A DNA stretch of 64,000 nt from Siderastrea siderea. Taxonomy: Eukaryota; Cnidaria; Anthozoa; Scleractinia; Rhizangiidae. Of this stretch, positions 12,001 to 22,600 are shown in pieces. The stretch covers positions 34,261,686 to 34,325,685 of the forward strand of contig OZ034968.1 in the NCBI GenBank assembly GCA_964030785.1. Direction: 5' to 3'. The translations under genes were made by a program, and so were the position numbers. The first letter of the stretch is position 1. Each line of letters starts with the position of its first letter. Under the pieces are notes generated by a model. It was given only the letters and a program-made list of their open reading frames with translations. It made no database searches and was not told where the DNA came from.

Positions 12001-13419
12001 TGGTTTCAAAAAATGACCTGCAATGTCTTACAATAATTTTGCTCTTCTACAGAGTCACAATCAGTACAAATGGTTTGACAAGAAATCACTGTGTATGTAA
12101 CTAGGTTAATTAGCTGACAATTGCAAGGATGTCTGTGGAAAAATAAATTACACAAAAGAAATAATTCTCAAAAGGCTTCTAGGTCCACACTGATAATAGG
12201 TTTAAAACTTTTGAATATGATGACTTGAGGAAACTTAATGTGACCAATTGACAACACTGACTGTTAATATACAAGAAGGCCTACATGTAGAATCTTTAAA
12301 AAGGATTTATTTATTGACAAGACAATAGTGCTATCCTGCAGACAGCTATTCACACCTATCAAAAGAACCATTCAGTGACCCTTGAATAAAGTAGTTTCCT
12401 CCTGAGCTGATAAGTTTGGAACACGCACATGTGCTTGGCATCTACTCAAAACAATTTCTCTCCTGCAGTGTGTGACCCTCTCGAGCATGACACTCTTTTC
12501 AAGCCATGACCAAAAACAAAAGCTTCAGAAGAAAGCCGCTGTTTTAATTTAAATTACCAGACAGTCAACACTGTGTCCATTTAGTGAACTACAGGAATAT
12601 TTAATTTAAAACAACTTATTAAATAATTGTTTCAAAGTAATTTAGTATCTGAGAAGCAAAAACAGGATTGTAAGGCACACAATCCAAGTTAATTTCAGGT
12701 TTTAGGTTAATGATTGCAAGGCATTATCAGTGTGACAATGAGACGGAAATGAGTGATTATGCTTTATACACTTTGTCAGTTCACCTTTTATAATTAACAA
12801 ACCTCCATTTGCTACAGCAAATGTTGTGTTTATCCTTATCACTTTGTATATAAGTTACACGTTCAGTCGACTGGTGATTATTAACTGTTAACACAGTTGA
12901 ATTAACCCTTTTTACCTCACTCTAGGTTATCTTCTTTCAGACAACTTGGGCAGCTTAACCAGCAGAAATAAAATGATAATTTATAACAACAACATTTCAC
13001 TTTCCCAAGGGCTGTGTCAATGTGCAGGAAAAAACTAAAAATAATTTTAAAATAATTAAATGTTTCTGACAGCATGTTTTGAAACAAACAAAACAGCCCC
13101 GCTATTAACTGTAAAAGCATTGACTTTCACTTGAATTTACTGTATTTAGGTTAATAAGTTAAAATACATGTGACACTTGTATTTAAGTTTACCATAGAGC
13201 TAGTAGCATTCAAAAGCTTTAAGAGTTTACATTTAAGGCTTAAGAAACTAGTCAAGATTAAAATGTCAAAAGAAAAGGTCCTTTACTGTTCTGGGTGAGA
13301 TGTTGAGCATCCAGTGGTTGACTCTGGACTGTAGCTGTTCCATAGAAAAGACCGTCATCCAAGTCACCCATGGCCTTGCTAGTGAAGTCGCCCAAGCCAT
13401 TCATAGGGAAATCCCCCAT
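1..13419 (-). CDS. ZMIZ1: ZMIZ1/ZMIZ2 orthologue (zinc finger MIZ-type co-regulator), 11 exons, 3' end outside window
   Basis: Vertebrate ZMIZ1 and ZMIZ2 are nuclear PIAS-like transcription co-regulators with an SP-RING/MIZ finger linked to SUMOylation, androgen receptor, SMAD and Notch signalling. Here about 737 residues are visible in 11 exons whose phases all agree. Order: novel N-terminal exon (1-44), TPR-like region (about 47-160, with [14 protein letters not shown] and [15 protein letters not shown]), a conserved [10 protein letters not shown] block (exon 6), an Ala run followed by Thr-Ala repeats (exon 7), Gln/Pro-rich and Met/Gln-rich segments (exons 8-9), and the LTFPVRDG...[14 protein letters not shown] and CYHHED blocks (exons 10-11). 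The SP-RING should lie left of base 1. The N-terminal TPR region is the ZMIZ1 type, while part of exon 10-11 ([16 protein letters not shown]) resembles ZMIZ2 as I remember it, which fits a single pre-duplication gene. The call is secure; exon borders come from GT-AG and phase logic. Confidence 0.95.
73..631 (-). other. ZMIZ1 intron 10
   Basis: AT-rich intron. It has several loose AAATTAA/TTAATTT direct repeats at 220-550 but nothing codable or clearly mobile. Confidence 0.85.
632..770 (-). CDS. ZMIZ1: ZMIZ1 coding exon 10
   Basis: Acceptor TTCATCAG, donor ATGAG|GTACTG, phase 1 in and phase 2 out. It encodes [33 protein letters not shown] and QTLMMR, almost identical to the conserved block upstream of the SP-RING in vertebrate ZMIZ proteins. 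Confidence 0.96.
771..1221 (-). other. ZMIZ1 intron 9
   Basis: AT-rich intron between two secure exons. No repeat or RNA gene is recognised. Confidence 0.85.
1222..1789 (-). CDS. ZMIZ1: ZMIZ1 coding exon 9, Met/Gln/Pro-rich
   Basis: The largest exon, 189 codons. The acceptor is taken at CACATAAG after a long T/C tract (phase 0); the CAGCAG that follows offers slightly shorter alternatives. The donor is AAATA|GTAAGT, phase 1. It encodes a proline patch, about 20 degenerate QMxxM/NQM units, a basic [10 protein letters not shown] patch that could serve as a nuclear localisation signal, and two DIKP motifs like those of vertebrate ZMIZ proteins. Confidence 0.93.
1790..2416 (-). other. ZMIZ1 intron 8
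   Basis: AT-rich intron. No recognisable element. Confidence 0.85.
2417..2727 (-). CDS. ZMIZ1: ZMIZ1 coding exon 8, Gln-rich
   Basis: Acceptor TTTTTCTTCAG, donor TACGGG|GTAAGC, phase 1 in and phase 0 out. It encodes [15 protein letters not shown]..., then a region with many CAG/CAA codons (Gln runs up to about five) around [13 protein letters not shown]. The reading frame has no early ATG, so it is easily missed by simple ORF calling. Confidence 0.92.
2728..3506 (-). other. ZMIZ1 intron 7
   Basis: Holds one MITE copy at 2797-3002. At 3290-3480 there are loose repeats of the phrase ACACCTCTCTAAAGACAGAC, a weak degenerate tandem array. Confidence 0.8.
2797..3002. mobile_element. MITE, TTAACCCTTTAAGC family, copy A
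   Basis: About 206 bp with imperfect terminal inverted repeats: TTAACCCTTCAAGCGCC at the left and GGGGCTTAGAGGGTTAA at the right. The interior shares words such as GATCA...CAAATTCTTATGACC...AGGAGAAATTTGATG with copies B and C. No coding capacity. Confidence 0.7.
3507..3806 (-). CDS. ZMIZ1: ZMIZ1 coding exon 7 with Ala and Thr-Ala tract
   Basis: Acceptor TTTCTACAG, donor ATGG|GTAATT, phase 1 both ends. The first two thirds are Asn/Gln/Pro/Tyr-rich. The rest is an alanine run broken by one valine, then Thr-Ala repeats and ALQDQQQM. The same tract is found in vertebrate ZMIZ1 and ZMIZ2. Confidence 0.96.
3807..4739 (-). other. ZMIZ1 intron 6
   Basis: Holds a MITE copy at 4157-4368. The rest is AT-rich with nothing recognised. 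Confidence 0.8.
4157..4368. mobile_element. MITE, TTAACCCTTTAAGC family, copy B
   Basis: About 212 bp. Ends TTAACCCTTTAAGCCCCAA and TTGGGGCTTAAAGGGTTAA are near-perfect inverted repeats, making this the best-preserved of three copies. Confidence 0.8.
4740..4969 (-). CDS. ZMIZ1: ZMIZ1 coding exon 6
   Basis: Acceptor TTTCACAG, donor CAAG|GTAAAC, phase 2 in and phase 1 out. It carries [11 protein letters not shown], a block shared by ZMIZ1 and ZMIZ2, within a Ser/Thr/Asn-rich stretch ending in NPKPYTQQ. Confidence 0.95.
4970..7041 (-). other. ZMIZ1 intron 5
   Basis: A 2.1-kb AT-rich intron. I see no exon, repeat or RNA gene that I can support. Confidence 0.8.
7042..7210 (-). CDS. ZMIZ1: ZMIZ1 coding exon 5
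   Basis: Acceptor ATTCGCAG, donor AACAA|GTATGT, phase 1 in and phase 2 out. It encodes [17 protein letters not shown], the end of the TPR-like region, then a linker with short Gln-Met-Asn-Gln-Leu-Asn repeats. Confidence 0.94.
7211..8836 (-). other. ZMIZ1 intron 4
   Basis: Contains the minisatellite of about 100 bp at 7735-8290; otherwise AT-rich and featureless. Confidence 0.8.
7735..8290. repeat. Degenerate minisatellite, unit about 100 bp (locus 1)
   Basis: Repeated phrases GGTG(A)ATCTAACTTTT, GATGAAATCCTAAAGTGTGAC and CCATTCAAATGAAAGCTACT return every 90-110 bp in this order. The same unit recurs at 10500-10830, 32150-32480, 35100-35290 and, reversed, 42440-42930. Confidence 0.7.
8837..8896 (-). 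CDS. ZMIZ1: ZMIZ1 coding exon 4 (60 bp)
   Basis: Acceptor CTTTCTCAG, donor GCAG|GTATGT, phase 1 both ends. It encodes [19 protein letters not shown], colinear with the vertebrate ZMIZ1 segment. Confidence 0.94.
9091..9136 (-). CDS. ZMIZ1: ZMIZ1 coding exon 3 (46 bp)
   Basis: A short exon between TTTTAG acceptor and TTTAG|GTAGGC donor, phase 0 in and phase 1 out. It encodes [15 protein letters not shown], matching the vertebrate segment after MGCLT. Confidence 0.93.
9380..9564 (-). CDS. ZMIZ1: ZMIZ1 coding exon 2
   Basis: Begins after a T-rich tract and TATAG acceptor, phase 1 in, phase 0 out at ACG|GTAAGT. It encodes [19 protein letters not shown] and then [20 protein letters not shown], which is the first TPR-like helical part of ZMIZ1, nearly identical to the vertebrate protein. 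Confidence 0.95.
9981..10455. mobile_element. Tc1/mariner-like MITE with TA duplication
   Basis: 475 bp bounded by inverted ends starting CCGTGTGGCACTAAATTTTT and ending AAAAATTTAGTGCCACACGG (25-bp perfect arms), with TA directly outside both ends (9979-9980 and 10456-10457). The interior repeats TTTTTGCGG-type words. The TA duplication suggests Tc1/mariner mobilisation; no transposase is present. Confidence 0.85.
10500..10830. repeat. Degenerate minisatellite, unit about 100 bp (locus 2)
   Basis: Contains GTTGTACAAGGTGTTTCTGACTT, AAGTCTGTGG, ATTCCTAAAGTAAGCTATTGAG and TGTTTATTATGCTGTAAG, the same order of phrases as at 7735-8290. Confidence 0.6.
13287..13419 (-). CDS. ZMIZ1: ZMIZ1 coding exon 1 (start codon)
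   Basis: The ATG at 13419-13417 is the first in-frame ATG after an in-frame TAA 27 bases upstream. The exon encodes 44 residues rich in Gly, Asp and Met ([20 protein letters not shown]...) and ends at AACA|GTAAAG, phase 1. It joins in frame to exon 2. Vertebrate ZMIZ1, as I recall it, starts at the residue pair matching the Met just before ERHIQQ in exon 2, so this exon is an extension. It could instead be 5' UTR if translation begins at a Met in exon 2. Confidence 0.75.
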
Positions 13420-15863
13420 GTTGAAGAGTGAGAGTAGCCAATATTACAACAGAGCAGCGAGTCGTCTGTGTTACCCAAACTTGTTAAAACACCACCGTGT
13501 TACGCGCTTTGGGATAGAGCTAGCAGAGTAATGAAAACACTTGGTTAGGTTTAAAAATTTTATGTTTAAAGAGTTTCAATCATTAATAATTGAACATTTT
13601 AAGTTTTTAGTTTGTGACAAGATTTAACCAGCTGCTAAAATAACCTCTAAACTAGAACTTTTAACAGTCATTTCAAGCTTACCCCACAAGGGATGAGCTT
13701 ATTTAAGTGTGGAGTTCAATACTTTAAGAGTTATTGTTTATTTTTCACTGTGCATCGGTTTCAAGTGTTGAACCAGGTTCTAGACACAACATTAAGATTT
13801 AATAACTTGAAGCCTGTGTCCTTGTTTGCAAATTCAGATTCTTTAAAACTGATTAGTGAAAATAAGTACATGTCAACCAACACAGGTACAATGATCAAGG
13901 CGACCACCCGTGACAAACCAACCAGCACCATGATAAGGGCGTGATCACAGTAGCTCCACTCTAACAAAAGGACTTACGAGTTGCAAAATTGTGGCAAAAT
14001 ATAATAAAATTCAGAATTAGTTTCAATAAATTGCCTGCTTGAAGAGAGGTTTGTTTGAATTGAGTTCACAGACCTGTTATGGACCAATGGGTGCGAAAAG
14101 GCACATGTATAACACAAAGTCAGTTGCACTGTCGATTCTTAATAGAAGCATGCAAAAATACCTGCTGTAACACGACAATCCACATTGTTTTACAACACAT
14201 GACCACTGCAACCCACCCCTACCCCTGTCACAGAATAGGAGGAGACTGACTATTTTCATTCCAAAACATTGCACTATGGAGTGCACATACACAAATAAGT
14301 GCAAATAAAAGACCTTATCTGGACTAGGACATGAAGAGAAATTGATATTAAACACTCTACACAGCAAACAAATGTGCCATACTATGGTACAACATAACCT
14401 TGAATAACCTCTTTATGAGTTGACTTAAAAAAAATGTGCCAAACCAGCCAAGGACAAAAAACAAATATCACCCAAACCAGTACGATGGAAACTTGTTATT
14501 TTCAAAGAGTTAACCCCCCTTGAACTTGTGTGCATTATCTTAAAACGAGGATTTATATTAAGTGTATCCTTTAAACATTCAAGCTGCAACATTTATTAAG
14601 TGATTTAAATCAAAGACCTCTTTGGATGTAAGGTTCAATAATTAAATCTCACCATTAGATGCATGTTTATGTCATTTAATTAAAACCACCAGTTCTAACT
14701 TATAAAGTAGCTGAGTGTTACCTTTTAAAGACATTGAACAGTTCTCTCCAGTTGCTCTATTTATTGGAAGGGTTTTTAAAATACATACATACATACATAC
14801 ATACTTTATTGTTACCTCCCCAATAGGGCTTTTCAGGAATATTTGTCAAAAATAATTTCTGAATAACTATTCCTAGGAAAAAATGAGGCACACCACCCAA
14901 TCTTACCCTTAAACATGAAGAGAAATTTTGTTTAATATTGTTTTTTGACTTTTTAACACCCTTTATTGTATCACCCTTTATTGTACCCAGAGATGTTTCA
15001 AATGTGTTATTTGCAAATTTATATTGGTTAACAGAAGGCTTCCTGTAACAGAGCAAAAACAATTGTCATGAATAATCAGCACTTTTATCTTCTTTCTCTC
15101 AGCCTCTCCTTCCACTCAGCAGAGGATAGAATCCTTGAGAAGCATCATAAATTGATGGGCAATGAAGCCGCTATGAAAACATTTTCACCTTTTTTACTTG
15201 CAAATGCAAACAACACCAATGATAAATAAAGGCTACTGAAGGTTAACGACACCATCTGCATGTACCATGTCAAATCTATGCAATCAAAGTCAGTTTTTCT
15301 TCTTGTTAAAAAAACAAAACTTGGCTTCTGCTTTTCTGGACTGACACTCTCTATTGCATTCAGTTCCTGAGACATTTAAAAGGTTTTTCCTTGTTTAAGT
15401 TGCAAAATATTGGACATCCATGTCATGCCCCATTGTGTTGGTCAACAAAAAAATGCCATTAATTTTCAATTACTATTCCGAGCTCCTCCTTCCACTTAAA
15501 AAAAGTTCTATCACTAAAGACAAATCATTTAAGTCAATGGAAAACAAATCCCAACCAAAACACAATATTAATAACAAATGATTCAATACCAACAAAAATG
15601 TTATTGTTGTTACTTAATCAGGAAAGCCTACCAAAAAGGACAGATAATAGGATCATCTTTGCCAGTATCAATGTTTTCCTCTTTCCATTAAAACTTAACC
15701 CGCTCAACAAACATGAACCATGACTAGAAAATTATAAGTCATTTTCAATATCACCATTTTAGAAAAATTAGTTATGAATCATGCCAGGGCCTGCTTGTTA
15801 AAAGCAGGTTAAGCTAACCCTGGATAAGTATCGGGTAGGAACCTGGCTAACACATGTAACTTA
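13420..15863. other. Upstream flank of ZMIZ1 coding start
   Basis: The first tens of bases above 13419 are probably 5' UTR on the minus strand. An ATAC microsatellite sits at 14781-14804. No gene is recognised. Whether this is an intron behind a distal non-coding exon or true intergenic DNA cannot be decided here. Confidence 0.5.
14781..14804. repeat. (ATAC)6 microsatellite
   Basis: Six tandem ATAC units. Confidence 0.95.
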
Positions 15864-16241
15864 AGGCCCTGTCCACAAGTATCTGTTTTCATTTGAACAC
15901 AATTTTTTCTCCATTTAAAAAAATATATTTGCATCCACACGTAGCGTTTTCGAATTGTTTTCGCCCATCCACGTGAAAATGCTAAAACGATCCGAAAAGG
16001 CTAATACTGCCGATGGAGCATGTGCATTTACCAGTAAAATGAGCCCACAAGACAGCAAGAGTTGCCATTTTCTTCGTTTTGCACCTCTGTCCTCGTTAGA
16101 AACTTGAATACTTCCAAGGAAATAGTATAAAAATGTCGCAGACTGTACAAAAGCTAGGTAGATCTAAGGACAAGAGCAAGGCTGACTTGATTGCAGGGCC
16201 CCACTGAAAAACACCTTGGTGATGTGGGCACCCTGGATAAA

Positions 16242-16278
<37 letters not shown>

Positions 16279-16293
16279 GTTATTGTTATTGTT

Positions 16294-16344
<51 letters not shown>

Positions 16345-16653
16345 TGGACAGATGATGAAGTGGAGCTGCTTCTTAAAGTTACTATTGAATGTAGTCTCGA
16401 AGACCTTGGAAAATGTCAGCTGGGAATCATGCCAAACAAAGTATTCCGATATTGTGGACATTTTTATAGCACAACACCCTCCTCCAGAAGATGCTGCAGT
16501 GATTGGGACGTCATAATTTTCACCATCCACATGAAAATACAAAAACAGCATTTTCAAACATTTCCACACTAGAGAGCGTTTCTGAAAAGTTGTGTTTTTG
16601 GTCACCGTTTGCAGTCGTTTTCAAATGAAAGCGGATACCTGTGGACGGGGCCT
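15864..16653. mobile_element. Non-autonomous DNA transposon (MITE, possibly hAT-like)
   Basis: 790 bp with imperfect inverted ends of about 34 bp: AGGCCCTGTCCACAAGTATC at the left and GATACCTGTGGACGGGGCCT at the right. Internal matching phrases (CATCCACGTGAAAATGC and CATCCACATGAAAATAC) are also roughly mirrored. It encloses the ATT/GTT microsatellite. I find no clean target duplication, so the superfamily is uncertain. Confidence 0.7.
16241..16344. repeat. Compound (ATT)n(GTTATT)n(GTT)n microsatellite
   Basis: Pure trinucleotide run changing from ATT to GTT. It produces artefactual poly-Asn and poly-Ile/Val/Leu reading frames. Confidence 0.97.
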
Positions 16654-19600
16654 GACAATGTGGGTTGCTGTATTCTTTTTTTCCAAACATTTTGACTTCA
16701 AATACTTCCTTTCAAAGTGCAATTTAGAATTACCAGTGAAAATGCCTTTCATAGAAGAATCAAGGCACCCTTGAATTAGAGGTTTTATTTTTGCACAACC
16801 TTCCTAGTTGCTTGTAAGTCAAATAAATTAAACTAGGATTAATGTGAACTAAAGACTCAGAATTCTACTTCTTAGTGACAATTTCTGCAACATATGCAAA
16901 TTTTCCTTCTCCTGCAGATCTGAGTTTACTTATCACAAGCTGCAATGTCAATGAAGTGGTTATCAACACTTCCAATCAAAACGAAAAGGAAACTTACGAT
17001 TTTAATCTTGAAGTTAAATCTGGTTTCTAACAACTGGGCCATGTAATTTACATGATCCATTTAACTGAAAAATTATGACATTTGCAGATATTTTTGGGGG
17101 CATTCTCAACTCCAGGCATAGAGCCACCTACTTGTAAATGACTTATTTGCAGCTTTTTGTGGGAAAAAAGTCACTCAATAATCACGAATCAGTGACATAG
17201 TGGTCACCTGCATTAAAATTTGGCTGCTCACCAATCATTGCCATATGTTGTAGTTGCTTGCCAAATGTTGTACTGCATTTCACATCCTGTTGAGCATTGA
17301 ATGAAGAAAATCAACATGTTCAGAGCTGCAAATACATGTAACTGTCGGTCACCAGACAACAGACAACTAAAATTTGCTCAGGCCGGTAACTCCCCAATGT
17401 GGTCAGACATTATGTATAGACAAATGTTTTAAATACCAGTGACCATAATTTTGAACATTTATCAAAATTACCTTAGGTGAGATGGATATGCGACCTTTGA
17501 AGCAACAAATTGCGTGCAGCCCTTATTTGAAAGCTCCCGCTTAAAACTGAATGTCCAATCTGTTGAGTTTTTTCTTCAATGCTCAACAACACATAAAACT
17601 GAAGTTAGAATTCTCAGTCTATATTTTCTAGCCTACAAATTAGTATAGCTTTTGTTGTTGAAATGGAATGGCCCTGGTTGTGACAAATGGCCCTGGTTAT
17701 GACGTGTAGATGCATAGTAAAATAATATTCACCTAACATTAGTACAGACAGTGGAAAAAATCCAAAATGCATATTAAAATGTATACGTCACATAAAATGA
17801 TTATCGATTTGTGGAAGTTCTCACAAAGATACAGCCAATTAAAATCAAGATAAAGAAGGTGTTGGCTGCCCAAGATTACGGAGCAGGAGTATCAGACACT
17901 TTGTTGCATTGCACTTTTGACTCTAAACTAAACAATTACTCATTTGCATAAACATTTGCCATAGAAAATATAAAAACCATTCCACCTGGCACAGGTAGAT
18001 GCAGGGTTGTCAGAAAGTTTTGGAGTAGACGGCTGAATTTGTAAAGTAAGCAGCCATTTTTTACCAAAACACCATCTCTCGTAAAGAACTGCCAAGCAGA
18101 GTAGTCCGCCAATATAATACTGTACTGGTTACACTGCATACAAGAGGTACATCCATGATACAGCGCAGTTATCCTGACTGCTTACAGCTATTAGTAAAAT
18201 GAGCCATTTGCATCAGAGAATAGATAACTTGGAATCAAGCTTCCAAGAGGAAATTATTTCTTTTCACACGTATATTTCTGATCTTAACCTCACCCCATCT
18301 GTAACTACTAAACGTCACCACCTAAAGAGATTAACAATCAACACAGCAAATTCATTTTGCTTTACCTCTAACCCTTACAAATGTCCACAAAAATAAACTG
18401 CATGCAAAACTAAATCTCTGTTCTGGTGATATTCTTGATTATGAAACGAAAAAGAATTTTTCAATTCAAATAAGAATCACTGTGAAAATGTTCAGACATT
18501 TGCTTATTATTAATTTTTTTTTTCACATAAAAACAATACCTTCCTGACATGTTTATGTTATCTACAGAAATAGGTGTGAATTTCATTGGTTAATAACAAT
18601 TACCAGCTGCAATATGATTGTACGGTTGAGAAATGATTGACAACCCAGACAGGTGCTGATATGACACTTACACGTTAATAAAGCCAAAGGATGCACTGAC
18701 AATAAAAATAGTTCTCAATTTCAAGCCACCTCCCTACTTTTTAAAAGCCCCTCTGTCTCTAACCTTGGCCTTCAGAACCTATTGCTGGTTTGCATGTGAC
18801 GTCATAAAATCCTAAAATCAACACTCGCTAGGCCTGCTGAATTTTTATGGTCAACAGGTGTAAGATGACATTAAAATATATCTTTTTACAAGTTTCCAGC
18901 TCGGTAGCGTCCTTCGTTTTTAAACTAGAGCATTTTGAATTTTCGAGTTCTCCGTCGTACGTGACATCAAGATGGCGCCGTGACAAAGCTCTCTTGCTTG
19001 AAAAAAAGGCCTCTCCTTGGGATTTTTAGCAGTTTGAACATTTCAAGTATTAGGTGAGGTGTTTACGTGAAAGTATACTAGCTCACGAGCGAAAAGTAAT
19101 CGCTTTCATAGCAAAAGTGAATTCCAGGTGTTTTCTTTGATATCCGGCCGCCATATTGGTGTACCACGGCGGTACACCAATATGGCGTCTCCATACAAAG
19201 CTCTATAAATTTGGGTGGAACGGTTTGGCAAATACCTCAAGAACACTGTACCGCACAGGCCTGAGACTTGGAGAAGTTGTTTATTTATTAAACTTTAACA
19301 ACATTTGAAATTCTTGGCTTCTTTTATTGAATGGTTTCGAATTTATATTTGTATGGCGTGACAGTGCAACCCGGCAATTACTCCAATTTAAGTTGACTGT
19401 TGTACCTCCACGTGGGAAATCATGCACCTACACCTAGAAGGGAAAATTCCAACTTTAACTGCAACAGAGGCTTATGGAAATGTTTACAAGTGGAGCAAAA
19501 GCCAAGATCTTCAATTAAGTGCATTATCTGGTTTTTAAAAAAATCTGACATGTACCCTTCTTTAGACTAAAATATATACACTTTAAATATGTATTATTGA

Positions 19601-22600
19601 TGACATTTTCTTCACAGAGAACATTAAAACCCTAAGCATGGTCTGCATAAACTATACCTTAGGCTAATAATTCATATCAAAATAATAATAGATTGATTTC
19701 TCCAGCTTGCTACTTTTGGGTTTTATTGAACAGACCAAAGTCAGCTAGATTACATTGGAAGAATCAATTTTAGGAAAAGGGTTTACTTTTTGTTTGACAG
19801 TAAAGTCACAAACAAAATCTTTAAATTAACAATGGTTTTCAACAGCAAAATGTGCTAGAAAACTGTACAAAAGTACGATAAAGGTAGTCAAAATTGACCA
19901 AAGCCAAAAACTCTAACCCTTTATCAATTATTCACCTCAGGGTTGACAATCAAATTTCAAGCAATTTGGATCAGAATGTGACTGGAAACTGTGTTTACTT
20001 GTTCGGTACATAGTTAACTTTCCATTCAAAAAGTGAATACATCGATTTTATTTATACAGCACTTTGGATTCGCTTTTGGGTACAACAAAGAGAGGCTTCC
20101 TCTTAAATTATGTACATGTATGATTTGTACATTTATGCCTTGTTGTTGTCACTGTTTTTATTTATTTCTTAGCCAGGAAGGGGGTAAAGAAAGAATAAAA
20201 CAAAATTGTCAGCCAAAGAAAATAAATAAAGCCAAGTGGCCTGCTTGCTCAAGCCAAGAAAAACATCATATATCACCCAAATCAGACTAACTTAACAGCA
20301 CAAGCAGACAAAACAATCCACCAATAAAATACAGGGCCTGAAAGTTGATATCCCTTGAATGGTATTTAGCTTATGCCATAATCTGATTATGCTATGTGGT
20401 CACTAAACAGCATATATACAGTGTACAAGGTGTGCAGCCTTAACTGGCTAAGGATTAAACTATTGCACTTTGTAAAATGTGGGTGGCCTTTTACACAATA
20501 TTTATCAGTAAGACAATGAATACTTTTCTATAATGAATAAGTGTAATATAACACTCTCCTGTAATATAAACTAATAAACAACTTAATCAATGAACACATG
20601 ATGTATGATTCCAGGGAACACTCACAAGGCAACAATATGACTGATTAAATGCTTTTACCCCCTCCACCACCACCCGCCAAGGGAAAATTGTTCAATGAAA
20701 TGTTTCTGTGAACTACATTAGTCTAATAAAGTGTTGATCATGCTTTAAAGTAAGATTCTGCAGGTGACCAAAGCAATTTGTAAAATCTTTGATATAGATT
20801 ATGCTCTGTCATAATGAATCAATAAAAGGAGAGGAAAATTCCTATCAATGCAAAAATCAGAGAGGTTATCTCTGAACTGAGCTACAATTTTTTTTCTTCA
20901 AGCCAAAACTATTCAAGAGGTCAGATTTTGTAAACCACCACTCCTGTCAGCAGTCCACTTGCATTTCTCTAACATTCAAGAAGAGATTTTGCAATACTCT
21001 AACTTCTCTGTTAAATCTGAAGCTCTTACTGACACCAAAAGAGAAGTATCATTTCAATGCAAATAACACAATTACAACACATTTAAAGTGGCTTTATGAG
21101 GAGAACATACTGCACAGGATTAACCCTGACTTAAATTTGGCTCATGTTACAGTTTTTGGAATCATGCCTAGTCTTGTCAAATTACATTTTCACCAATCTT
21201 CTCACCCTTACACAGCTTGCCAATGCTTCCCCTTTCTTTTTTTTCTTTTTTTTTTGGCACGCCTTTCATGACCTTCCAGTCAAGAAAGGCATGGCAATTT
21301 TGTAGCTTTCCAAGAAGAAAAAATCCTTAACATTCAAATAGACACATCTATAGACTGTAAGTTTCATCCACATTCATGGAAAAACAAATTGACCAGTCAA
21401 CCTATTTAACTTACCACACCAACAGATGTAGTTAAACCAAATTCATGAACGTTCACACACATACACACGAGATTCCCAAAATAATTTCTGTTTATAAATG
21501 CTTATAAAGGAAATCCCAGTTTTGAATCCTAAAATGCAAAATCAAATTTGCTTTAGCATAAAACTGGTTAACTATTCAGTTTATCTTTCAATAACATTTT
21601 GAATATTTCCAAACTCCCTCCTGAACACTTCATTACTATGAGCAAGCTTATTAGTCAGATTAGTTGGGAAAATGAGAATTACTGTTCCTGAAAGTCTATG
21701 GCCCATTTCTGACAATTTCAACCTGCTGCCTGTATTAAATCAAATTGATAACTCTAATAAGTTACAGTTATAAAGGAATGGACAAAAAAATTCCTTACAA
21801 ATAAAGGGCTAAATGAAATCCACTACCAATAAACTTACTGCATATGACAAAAGTTTTCCATTCACTTCCTGAGACTGATTTTGCTGAGACCATGGAAAAA
21901 TTTGCCGAGTCATGATTACTAAGCATTTTGTTTGAAAAGAATGGCGCTGCGTCACTTTAGTCAAAAACAGCAAAGAACAATTTTTTTTCAACTACAGCTT
22001 TTCTAATAATTGGAACAATTTAATTGAGTTACAGAGCAGGCCTTTTGTGCATTAAACAGGAGTTCTCACATAAGTTATGTTGCAAAAACTGAATTATGAT
22101 TGAGTGACTTAAAAAACAGTGGGTTTGAAAAATTGGAATTAATGGGCATGAACATGTATGTCAGTTTAAAATTTTTACAATGCTTTTACAGTTTTGAAAT
22201 TTAAAAGCCCAGTTTCCAGTGACAGTACATTTGTTACATTTAGAGAGATCGCAATGTTCATAATTTAATTTCATATTAAAATCACTATGAAACGTTACTT
22301 TAAAAATCACAACCTCTCTACAGAAAAACTCTTAAAGGACTTCTAAATATTCAATTGCTATGACGGGTATTTTCAGAATTTACAGAGGATGAGAGAATAT
22401 ATTCAAAAGCAGAACATAATAAGCTGGTATTGTTCCGCTTTCACTTGTTGTCGCAACACAAAAACACCTTCCGCCAAACGTTCTTTTGAAAGAATGATTA
22501 TGAAGGCAAAGACTATGGTAAAGATCAGTTTACTTCACAGAATGCTCATTTCTTCGAAATTCGAAACCTCTACACTGATCAAAATACAAAGGTCCCGGTG

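Larger units (their letters stand above)
9565..13286 (-). other. ZMIZ1 intron 1
   Basis: The largest intron in the coding part. It holds a TA-flanked MITE at 9981-10455 and a minisatellite stretch at 10500-10830. The remainder is AT-rich and shows no supported exon. Confidence 0.75.

Noticed and set aside
16096..16605. Poly-Asn protein on the minus strand (and poly-Ile/Leu on plus)
   Set aside because: Produced wholly by the ATT/GTT microsatellite.
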